This document shows positions 13,601 through 23,998 of a stretch of DNA of 64,000 bases, in pieces (the first letter of the stretch is position 1; the number at the start of each line of letters is the position of its first letter). Below the pieces are notes generated by a model, which made no database searches, was not told where the DNA came from, and worked only from the letters and a program-made list of their open reading frames with translations. Where the stretch lies: the NCBI GenBank assembly GCA_026770025.1, contig JAMXDE010000012.1, positions 806,001 to 870,000 of the forward strand, given 5' to 3'. The translations under genes were made by a program, and so were the position numbers. This stretch comes from Craspedostauros australis. Taxonomy: Eukaryota; Bacillariophyta; Bacillariophyceae; Mastogloiales; Achnanthaceae.

Positions 13601-16600
13601 AACCAGATGCCCCTCACAACCACCAGCGGACCGATCGGCGCAGGAGAGACGTTCACCGTCTCATCCTCCATGCCCAACATCCAACTTCCAAGCAGCGTCA
13701 CTTGCACTCTTTCTTCCACGGGAAGCCAGCCCCTCCAGGTGCTCACCTTCGATCCATCCGGATCCTCCGAGCTCAACCTCAAGGACAAGTTCGGATCCAT
13801 GGAGCTCGAAGCTTGCTCCGACGTGAACGGAGATACCCAGGATTGCTTCCTCGACATCACCTACGTGTACGATCTCCGCAATGTGGGGACCGACGATATG
13901 AACGTGACAGCGTTGAACGTGACGGCAGACAGTGTGATCCGCGACCTCCTTGACCGCGTGGAAGACAGAGAGCTGTCACCGGGCGAATCCACCACAGCCA
14001 TGGAGGTTGTGCTTCTGGATGTGTGCATCCCTGGCGTGTACAAGGTGTCGACTGTGGTCGAGGCCGATCCACCGAATGGTGACATGTGCCAAGATGAGGA
14101 TGAGTACGAGTTCCAAGTTGACGTCACTTGTGCCATCGATCTGGACTTGGACTGCGCAGTCATCGCAAACCCATTGACAGGAGCAACCAGCATCCCATGC
14201 GATGATCTTCTTGGAGAGACTGAGGTGGAATGCATGTGCGACAGCAACTGCGCCAACCAACTCATCCTCCGCTACACCGGCAACAAATGTGAAAACCTCG
14301 CAGGATGTGTTGACACCAACCTCTCACCTCTCCCTGATGACGTCATCATTCGTGCGTTCAGCAGCGACAGCAGCGACCCATTCTTCCAGACTTCCGCTGC
14401 ATCGAGAAACGGCAACGCTGATGTCGTCGTGAAGGCCTCCGGCAATGAGTGCCTCCCATCTTCGTTGGTCGTGGAGACTTCAATCGGCACCGCTGCCAAC
14501 GTCGTCCAATCCGTCACTATCGATGCCTCCTGTGACGGCAGAGGCATCACCTTGCTGGATGCCTTCGGTGCAGTCGACTTCGTCGGATACACCTGCGCTG
14601 GAGTGAGCGAGGAACCACACAACTGCTTCGTCAACGCCAACTACACGTTCGACGTGAGCAATGTGGGAGAAACGGGCTTGACGATCACCACGTTGTCAAC
14701 CTCGCTGAACGGCATGACAACCGACCTGCTCCCCAACCTCAGCAGCACCATGCTCAATCCAGCCGATTCCGTGAGCATCTTCGATGTGACCGAGATTGAC
14801 CTGTGCATTTCGAAGCGGTACAATGCGGAAGCTTCTGTGATCGCTGAGACGGATGTGAATGGCTTCATCTGCGAGGACAACGATGTGTACAACTTCGATG
14901 TGACGGTCGGAACTCCTTTCCCAAGTCCCGCTCCAAGTTCACCACCGTCAGCTGTGCCATCAGCCTCCCCAAGTGCATCACCGAGTGCCCAGCCGAGCGC
15001 GTCGCCATCAGCTGCGCCGTCGGCATCCCCAAGTGCATCGCCGAGCGGCATGCCATCCGCCTCACCATCCGCATCTCCAAGCGCAACACCTTCGGCATCT
15101 CCAAGCGCCACGCCGTCGGTATCCCCAAGTGCCACACCGAGTGCTACGCCGTCTGCCTCACCGAGTGCAACACCATCCACATCTCCAAGCACCACGCCGT
15201 CGGCATTTCCAAGTGCCATGCCATCCGCTTCGCCTAGCGCCACACCGAGTGCAACACCGTCGGCATCTCCAAGTGCCATGCCGTCAGCATCTCCAAGTGC
15301 AACGCCTTCGGCATCACCAAGTGTTACACCATCGGCATCCCCAAGTGCAACGCCGTCAACATCTCCAAGCACAACACCATCGGCATCTCCAAGCGCTACA
15401 CCATCCGCTTCGCCTAGCGCCACACCGAGTGCAACACCGTCGGCATCTCCAAGTGCCATGCCGTCAGCATCACCAAGTACCACACCGTCAGCATCACCAA
15501 GTACCACACCATCCGCTTCGCCGAGCGCAACGCCTTCCGCATCTCCAAGTGCCATGCCATCCGCTTCGCCGAGCGCAACGCCGTCGGCATCACCAAGTGC
15601 AATGCCATCCGCTTCTCCTAGCGCAACCCCGTCGGCATCACCAAGCGCAACACCGTCGGCATCTCCAAGCGTCATGCCATCCGCTTCGCCTAGCGCAACG
15701 CCGTCGGCATCACCAAGCATCATGCCATCAGCATCTCCAAGCGCCACACCATCAGCTTCGCCCAGCGCCACACCGAGTGCAACGCCGTCTGCCTCACCGA
15801 GTGCAACACCTTCGGCATCTCCAAGTGCCATGCCGTCAGCATCACCAAGTGTTACACCATCGGCATCCCCAAGTGCAACGCCGTCAACATCTCCAAGCAC
15901 AACACCATCGGCATCTCCAAGCACAACACCATCAGCTTCGCCCAGCGCTACACCATCCGCTTCGCCTAGCGCCACACCGAGTGCAACGCCGTCTGCCTCA
16001 CCGAGTGCAACACCGTCGGCATCACCAAGTGCCATGCCGTCAGCATCACCAAGTGCCATGCCGTCAGCATCACCAAGTACCACACCGTCAGCATCTCCAA
16101 GTGCCATGCCGTCCGCTTCGCCTAGCGCCACGCCGTCAGCATCTCCAAGTACCACACCGTCAGCATCACCAAGCGCCATGCCATCCGCTTCGCCTAGTGC
16201 CACGCCTTCGGCATCACCAAGCACAACACCATCGGCATCTCCAAGCGCTACACCATCCGCTTCGCCTAGCGCCACACCGTCAGCATCTCCAAGCGCCACA
16301 CCGAGTGCTACGCCGTCTGCCTCGCCGAGTGCAACACCATCCGCATCTCCAAGTGCCATGCCATCAGCTTCGCCCAGTGCTACACCATCTGCTTCGCCTA
16401 GCGCCACACCGTCAGCCTCTCCAAGTACCACACCGTCAGCATCACCAAGCGAAACGCCGTCAGCATCTCCAAGCACCACACCGTCGGCATCTCCAAGCGC
16501 CATGCCATCTGCTTCGCCTAGCGCAACGCCATCAGCATCACCGAGCATCATGCCATCAGCTTCGCCTAGCGCCACACCATCGGCATCCCCAAGCGCAACG

Positions 16601-19600
16601 CCGTCGGCATCTCCAAGTGCCATGCCATCAGCATCACCAAGCGCCACACCATCAGCTTCGCCCAGCGCAACGCCGTCGGCATCACCGAGCATCATGCCAT
16701 CCGCTTCTCCAAGCGCAACGCCGTCGGCATCTCCTAGCGCAACGCCATCAGCATCTCCAAGCGCCATGCCTTCTGCTTCGCCTAGCACAACGCCATCAGC
16801 ATCTCCAAGCGCCACACCATCAGCTTCGCCCAGCGCGACGCCATCAGCATCACCGAGCATCATGCCATCAGCTTCGCCTAGCGCCACACCATCGGCATCC
16901 CCAAGCGCAACGCCGTCGGCATCTCCAAGTGCCATGCCATCAGCATCACCAAGCGCCACACCATCAGCTTCGCCCAGCGCAACGCCATCAGCATCACCGA
17001 GCATCATGCCATCCGTTTCTCCAAGCGCAACGCCATCAGTATCTCCAAGCGCCATGCCATCTGCTTCGCCTAGCACAACGCCATCAGCATCTCCAAGCGC
17101 CACACCATCAGCTTCGCCCAGCGCGACGCCATCAGCATCACCGAGCATCATGCCATCGGCATCTCCTAGTGCCACGCCGTCGGCATCACCAAGCATCATG
17201 CCATCAGCATCTCCAAGCGCAACGCCATCAGCTTCGCCCAGCGCAACGCCATCAGTATCACCGAGCATCATGCCATCGGCATCTCCTAGCGCAACGCCGT
17301 CGGTATCACCAAGCATCATGCCATCAGCATCTCCAAGCGCCACACCATCAGCTTCGCCCAGCGCAACGCCATCGGCATCTCCTAGTGCCACGCCGTCGGC
17401 ATCACCAAGCATCATGCCATCAGCATCTCCTAGTGCCACGCCGTCGGCATCACCAAGCATCATGCCATCAGCATCTCCAAGCGCAACGCCATCAGCTTCG
17501 CCCAGCGCAACGCCATCAGCTTCGCCCAGCGCGACGCCATCAGCATCACCGAGCATCATGCCATCGGCATCTCCTAGTGCCACGCCGTCGGCATCACCAA
17601 GCATCATGCCATCAGCATCTCCAAGCGCAACGCCATCAGCTTCGCCCAGCGCAACGCCATCAGCATCACCGAGCATCATGCCATCGGCATCTCCTAGTGC
17701 CACGCCGTCGGCATCACCAAGCATCATGCCATCAGCATCTCCAAGCGCAACGCCATCAGCTTCGCCCAGCGCGACGCCATCAGCATCACCGAGCATCATG
17801 CCATCGGCATCTCCTAGTGCCACGCCGTCGGCATCACCAAGCATCATGCCATCAGCATCTCCAAGCGCCATGCCATCTGCTTCGCCCAGCGCAACGCCAT
17901 CAGTATCACCGAGCATCATGCCATCGGCATCTCCTAGTGCCACGCCGTCGGCATCACCAAGCATCATGCCATCAGCATCTCCAAGCGCAACGCCATCAGC
18001 TTCGCCCAGCGCGACGCCATCAGCATCACCGAGCATCATGCCATCGGCATCTCCTAGTGCCACGCCGTCGGCATCACCAAGCATCATGCCATCAGCATCT
18101 CCAAGCGCAACGCCATCAGCTTCGCCCAGCGCAACGCCATCAGCATCACCGAGCATCATGCCATCGGCATCTCCTAGTGCCACGCCGTCGGCATCACCAA
18201 GCATCATGCCATCAGCATCTCCAAGCGCAACGCCATCAGCTTCGCCCAGCGCGACGCCATCAGCATCACCGAGCATCATGCCATCGGCATCTCCAAGTGC
18301 CATGCCATCAGCATCACCAAGCGCCACACCATCAGCTTCGCCCAGCGCAACGCCATCAGCATCACCGAGCATCATGCCATCCGTTTCTCCAAGCGCAACG
18401 CCATCAGTATCTCCAAGCGCCATGCCATCTGCTTCGCCTAGCACAACGCCATCAGCATCTCCAAGCGCCACACCATCAGCTTCGCCCAGCGCGACGCCAT
18501 CAGCATCACCGAGCATCATGCCATCGGCATCTCCTAGTGCCACGCCGTCGGCATCACCAAGCATCATGCCATCAGCATCTCCAAGCGCAACGCCATCAGC
18601 TTCGCCCAGCGCAACGCCATCAGCATCACCGAGCATCATGCCATCGGCATCTCCTAGTGCCACGCCGTCGGCATCACCAAGCATCATGCCATCAGCATCT
18701 CCAAGCGCAACGCCATCAGCTTCGCCCAGCGCGACGCCATCAGCATCACCGAGCATCATGCCATCGGCATCTCCTAGTGCCACGCCGTCGGCATCACCAA
18801 GCATCATGCCATCAGCATCTCCAAGCGCCATGCCATCTGCTTCGCCTAGCGCAACGCCATCAGCTTCGCCCAGCGCAACGCCATCAGCATCACCGAGCAT
18901 CATGCCATCGGCATCTCCTAGTGCCACGCCGTCGGCATCACCAAGCGCCATGCCATCAGCATCTCCAAGCGCCACACCATCAGTATCACCAAGCATCATG
19001 CCATCAGCATCTCCAAGCGCCATGCCATCTGCTTCGCCTAGCGCAACGCCATCAGCTTCGCCCAGCGCAACGCCATCAGCATCACCGAGCATCATGCCAT
19101 CGGCATCTCCTAGTGCCACGCCGTCGGCATCACCAAGCATCATGCCATCAGCATCACCAAGCGCCACACCGTCGGCATCACCAAGCGCCATGCCATCAGC
19201 ATCTCCAAGCGCCACACCATCAGTATCACCAAGCATCATGCCATCAGCATCCCCAAGCGCCACACCATCAGCTTCGCCCAGCGCAACGCCATCAGCATCA
19301 CCGAGCATCATGCCATCCGCTTCTCCTAGCGCAACGCCATCAACTTCACCGTCTACATCTCCGAGTGCCACACCCAGCTCCATGCCATCCACGTCGCCAA
19401 GCGCAACGCCGTCGTCTCCACCAAGTACGACTCCGTCTACGACGCCATCCGCCATCCCATCAGCCAACCCAACCAATCAGCCCAGTGATGTCCCAAGTCC
19501 ACAGCCCACTGACGTGTGTGAGATCGAGCTCGTTGTTGAATGCCAGCCGCCCGTCATCGGCGGTGTGCAGGCGCCTTCTTGCGATGACATCCCGCAGTTC

Positions 19601-21187
19601 CGCCCCATATGTGAACAGCGTGCATTCAATATGGAATTCCGCTACAATGGAGGAGGGTGTGACGGAACCTTCAACATCCAGAACAACGAAGACTTCGATT
19701 GCGACGACTTCAACGGTGGTCCGCCACTCGCAACGACAGGACGACAATCGTGGATCGTCGCATTTGCCCTCGGAGGCGGAGAGGTGTATCACGACAAACC
19801 CGTCACAGTTGGAGACGTCTTCCTCACACAGGCCAGCAACAGATTCACATCTGATATGAACATCACCATCTACGATATTCCAGCTAACGTGACTGATCGT
19901 GACGCCATTGTGACTGTCGAGAATCGTCTCCAGACCGTCAAGTACCACAGCTCGTGCTCTGAGAACTTGTACCTGAAGGACCGCTTCGGTGCCGTGCAGC
20001 TGGTCTCCTTCGAGAATCAGCGACAGGGTCTGGTCTCGTGCTTCGCCAGCACACAGATCTTCTTCAACCTCAGCTTCCCCATCAACGTCAACCCAGGCAC
20101 CGACGTCATCCTTGAGACCCTGTTCTTGAGCACCAACGATGAGTCTCAAGATCTGTCCGACCAGGTGCGCGATCAGGTGCTGACATCAACCTCTCAGCCC
20201 ATCCCTGCAGTGGGCATTCTCGAGCTGGATCTAACTGTGCGTCAATCGTACGTGGTGGTCACCACTTTGACTGGCCGAACTGACGAAGGCAACCGGTGCT
20301 TCGGATTCGACCGTTTCGAATTCATCGCAGGCAACCGCCTCCCAGCCATCTTCGAGACGCTTCAACCAACGATGACACCGACAGAATCCCTCTTCCCAAC
20401 TCCGGATCCTCTCACAACCGCATGCGCGTTGGAAGCTGAGATCACATGCATAGTTGTCCGCACAGGAGCCGACTGCCAAGGACTCCAGGCCCCCCAAACC
20501 ACCCAGTGCGTTATCGATGACGTACAGGCAACGCGCTTGGCCTTCACGTATGGCTCGCTTTTGACCTGCAACAACCAAAACAACACGATGACTGGATTGC
20601 AGTGTGGCAACGATGCTATCCCCAAACCCGGAGATGCATACATCGAGGCCGGCGACGGTGATACTCTCTTCTTCTTCGCAACTGTCATGGAAGGCGAGAT
20701 CTTCGATATCAACATCCCAGAAGGCGTTGACGAGATCGATATCACCATCTTCGACCAGGAAGGCGGCAACGTTCTTCAAGAATTGTCAAATTTTGCCACT
20801 CGATGCAGCAGCCAGAACGGTATCAGACTCCTGGACACCTTCGGTTCTCTGCAGCTCCTTGGATTCGAGGCGGGCGACATATCATCGTTCGTGAAGGAAT
20901 TGATCGAGTTGACGTACATCGTCCGCAACCCAACCTCGCTCGAGGCGTCGTTGACCAGCGCCCTTCGCGCAATCACTGCTGCCAACAACGAACCTCCTCG
21001 CCAACTGATATTGAACCCCGTGAGCCTCTTCCGAGACGACGAGTTCCGAGTTCGTGAGCGGTTCACGCTCAATCTATTGGAGTCCCGAGGAAGGAGCATC
21101 ATCCCCGCTCTCTTTGCCAGCGCAACCTCCGTGGCCAGCGGATTGCCTTGCACGGACAGAGAAACACTCATCATCTCCGTGGCCTAG
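4678..21187 (+). CDS. giant secreted protein: signal peptide, two PS-x-x-PS regions and 14 cysteine-rich domains
   Basis: Two exons, 4678-5517 and 5717-21187, joined in phase 0 across a 199-base intron (GTAAGT donor at 5518, AG at 5715-5716); the product is 5,436 residues. The join restores the domain spacing: the nine-residue block CLVEAIIDC across the junction matches CRVDVDITC in the later copies. Order: signal peptide (about 1-30), acidic linker, PS-x-x-PS region (about 66-272), one divergent domain (281-533), ten near-identical 255-residue domains (534-3083), another divergent domain (to about 3345), a PS-rich region of about 1,530 residues, then two more divergent domains (about 4878-5160 and 5180-5436). 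Each repeated domain has 12 cysteines, suggesting disulfide-bonded extracellular folds. There is no transmembrane segment or evident GPI signal at the C-terminus. The protein looks like a rigid or extended surface or wall-associated protein; that role is inferred, and I do not recognise the domain. Confidence 0.9.
4873..5494 (+). repeat. exon 1 PS-x-x-PS coding repeat
   Basis: Low-complexity coding sequence giving tetrapeptides of the form PSxT and PSxP. The centre, about 5085-5250, is a run of near-perfect 12-base units encoding TPST. The same coding style reappears in the much longer PS region at 14911-19505 of the same gene. Confidence 0.9.
5518..5716 (+). other. intron of the giant secreted-protein gene
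   Basis: The donor is GAG followed by GTAAGT and the acceptor is ACCAG followed by GC. Both junctions fall between codons. The length is 199 bases. It separates the signal peptide and first PS region from the domain array. Confidence 0.85.
6479..14128 (+). repeat. ten tandem 765-base coding units
   Basis: Exactly ten units of 765 bases with no indels: the codon for the first domain cysteine falls at 6479, 7244, 8009 and so on to 13364, and the diverged following domain starts at 14129. The units differ at only a handful of codons, for example PPSVC or PPSMC, FIVSS or FTVSS, CIPG or CVPG, and NGGMC or NGDMC. Such identity implies recent duplication or ongoing homogenisation. Confidence 0.95.
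14911..19505 (+). repeat. long PS-rich coding repeat, about 1,530 residues
   Basis: About 4.6 kb made of 12-base tetrapeptide units (PSAS, PSAT, PSIM, PSAM and others), mostly alternating so that the basic unit is 24 bases. From about 17500 a higher-order unit of 120 bases (10 tetrapeptides) recurs in register, for example at 17581, 17701, 17821, 17941, 18061 and 18181, and again at 18541, 18661 and 18781. The near absence of stop codons in all shadow frames comes from this repeat. Confidence 0.93.
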
Positions 21188-23379
21188 ATTGGAAGGATGG
21201 CACAGAGGGGGTCGCAGCGTGAGGAACCCCGCTGCCTCGTGGGTCCCATCCATCCCCGCAGAAAGAAGGCTGTGCAGATTCGTGCTGTGCAGCAATTTCT
21301 GCGCTGGCAAACTAAACATCACGGCATGACTTCGATCACTGCCATTGAGACCACCAATCACAACGCCACACGTGTACACACCTGTACACTCGTATTTGTA
21401 CCCATATGCATAAACAAGCAACGAAAAAAACACAAGTCAAAGCAAGTAAGAAACAAGAATGAATGAAAGAATGAACGAAGATGGAAGAGGGGTGATGGGT
21501 GATGGGCATCCAAGATGACAAGATGGGCGCTTGCGGGTGTAACCCTTGTGCAATCATCTTCTCACACATCACCTCCACCGGCAAGTGACAAGATGGGCTG
21601 ACCTTCCTCTTGGCTGAAAGAGACAGACAGCACTTCCGGATCAAGATTGCTCTTCCCAAACTTTCATATTATTACATTATATATATTTGAAATAGCAACA
21701 TAGCAGCATAAGTAGAGTCCTCGTATGATCAGGAATAGTAGCAATTGAATCTCAACCATTACTTGGCTTCCTTGTTTGGTATTTTAGTCGTCCGTAACAC
21801 ATGAGCTACAGTTCCAATTCAATCGTCTTGGGCCTTCCGCGGCTTGTTTCTTCGTTGTTGTGTTCTAGTCGTAGTTACCTCTCTATGTTGTGCGGAGCAG
21901 ATGATTTCTAGGTTTAATACGTAGACGCATGGAAAGAACAGTTGAGTTGCTCGCACACACTTTTTGTTTCATTCCTGTTTTCACAACTGAAACCAATACT
22001 TTCCAAATATGCATTCGCCGATATCCCCTTTCAACAAAGGATATGGTTAATTGTTTGGTGTTACGTGGGTTCAGTGAATTAACTATTTAATACTATGTTT
22101 CCATCAATCACGATAACGAGTCCCGCTCCGTTGTCACATGGTGAAATGCGGCTTTTGGCGCATTCGTGCCTGGAAGTTTGGCGATTTGTGTGTTTTGGTG
22201 GCAGTCATGGTTCGTAGCCGCTCGGAAAAAAAGTTGGTGAACGATTCGAGACCAAAACACGGCCGAAACGAAACAGAGACGAAGAACCTGAACGGCAGCG
22301 ACGAAACCGCCACAAACGCACGCAACGTTGACACGCTGCCGGAGCCTCTGCGTGGATGCCATACTCGCACTTCAGCACAATCACGAATACCACGAAATCC
22401 ACACCCGCTCCACACCACTCTTCGTCATTCTGTTCCATCAAATGCGCCCACCGCCACGCAAGGTTGGCATGAGATCGTTGACAAAGTGAAAGGAACAACA
22501 CCATCACCATCGCAAGGACTGCAGCTGCCGCAGGTGGAGGTTCCACCAACTCGACACAGACCAGAGTCCCACTCGAAGTCCCACCCCAAGGTCGCGGTGC
22601 CAAACCAAAACGGCTCGCTGTTTGCGCATTGGCACCAGTCACAGAGCACAGGCTGGTGATCACCGAGTGCGGATTCTGGTGGAGAGGCTTCAGCCGACTA
22701 GTGATCCAGCCTCGAAGGCAACTCGAAGTCAACTCGAAGGCAGATTGACTTGGATCGTTCTTGCGTCAGTTCTTGCACCAGTTCTTGAGCCAAGGCTTCT
22801 GTGATGCAAAGCACATGAAGTGTGCCGTTCAAGAGAAAGTTCCATTGACGACCAATCCCGTTCCAAACGGAGCAGCAAGTCCAACTCCTAATTATCGGAC
22901 TCCGCGGCACTCCAGAGGAATCACACAGGACTCACGACATCACCACGGACGCTGCAGACTCAGCATCGATACTTGCAAGAGCCACGATCCAGCTATCACG
23001 ATAAGACTTGCACTCGCACAAATAGGGGCTCGTTCTCGTCTCTGGCAACACGGACGCCATACTTGTCGCTCGCACTCGTACTGCACTCGCACTCCACGGC
23101 ACTCCGCAACATCGTTGGTGTAGTCGTATGGTACGACTACCAGTACGAGCCATACCAATCCCTCAATCATACGCAATCATACTCGTACCACAGAAACACG
23201 GACCATACCACCGTTGTACCCAACACACAAGCACACCACAGAGACTTCGGCGACTGCAGCATCGACGGCGCAGTCTCATCCACCAACGCTTCCCACCACT
23301 CAAACAAAACGGAGACGCAAGGCCATCAGCACAGTGACAGGTGGAGACACAAGCGAGAGCGACCAATTTACATGCAGCA
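21188..23379. other. 2.2-kb intergenic region upstream of the kinesin gene
   Basis: The first part holds the 3' UTR of the giant gene and an AT-rich stretch near 21655-21700. From about 22130 the plus strand becomes rich in A and C, as expected of a gene leader in this window (compare other upstream regions), and carries short tandem repeats at 22711-22792. Open frames of up to 175 codons occur on both strands but look like by-products of this composition. I see no gene that I can support. Confidence 0.5.
22711..22792. repeat. two adjacent minisatellites, 11-base and 12-base units
   Basis: Three 11-base units beginning CTCGAAG lie at 22711-22743, and three 12-base units beginning GTTCTTG at 22757-22792. 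They are about 600 bases upstream of the kinesin start. Confidence 0.85.
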
Positions 23380-23956
23380 ATGCACACAAGCGGTTCTGCC
23401 ATGGCCACAAAGAGCGACAATGAACAACCATCGCAGAATCCATCGCCCGGCTCGAGCGTCCAGGTTGTGGTCAGGCTGCGTCCCATGCTGCGCCACGAAA
23501 CAGGATCGACGAGCTGCATCCAGATCCGATCATCGTCCAGCACCGTCCCGCCGAACGTGGTCTGCATAGGAGGACAGAACGGACCCAAATTCACCTTCGA
23601 CCAGGCCTTCGATGCGAAGATCAGCCAGCTTCAGTTCTTTGCGACCAGGGTGCAGCCTCTCGTGGATAACTGCTTGGAGGGATACAATGCCACATGCCTT
23701 GCGTACGGGCAGACCGGATCGGGCAAGACGCATACCATCATGGGACCGTCTTCCTCGACGGGGATTGTGCAAGATGAGATCCACCAAGGGGTCATCCCAC
23801 GGGCAATTCGAACCATCTTTCACACGCTGGGGGTCTGGAAAGCGCAGAAGAACTCTGCAACGAATGGCAGCCACAAGGCCGACAGCCTCGAAACTCACGA
23901 CAGCACGAACATTGATGCTGAACGAAGAAGGTTATTTGCAGACGATGACGACGACG

Positions 23957-23998
<42 letters not shown>

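Noticed and set aside
6479-14128. Possible CRISPR-like or satellite array
   Set aside because: The units are coding, 765 bases long and keep one frame with conserved cysteines; there are no short repeats with unique spacers.
6211-14265. Eleven minus-strand frames of 134-254 codons spaced by 765 bases
   Set aside because: They repeat because the plus-strand coding array repeats. Their spacing and identity are fully explained by the ten 765-base units.
14641-19476. Minus-strand open frame of 1,611 codons rich in LGDADGV
   Set aside because: It is the mirror of the PS-x-x-PS repeat: the 12-base unit has no stop in this frame. It lacks a signal peptide, introns or any non-repeat domain, while the plus-strand frame is continuous with clear cysteine-rich domains on both sides.
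14973-19859. Plus-strand open frame of 1,628 codons rich in His, Arg and Gln
   Set aside because: Another shadow frame of the same repeat in a different phase; its composition is only the shifted reading of TCN-CCN codons and it does not continue into meaningful sequence.
22138-22732. Overlapping frames of 173 and 175 codons on both strands before the kinesin gene
   Set aside because: Neither has a recognisable domain, both cross the 11- and 12-base minisatellites, and the region fits the leader composition.
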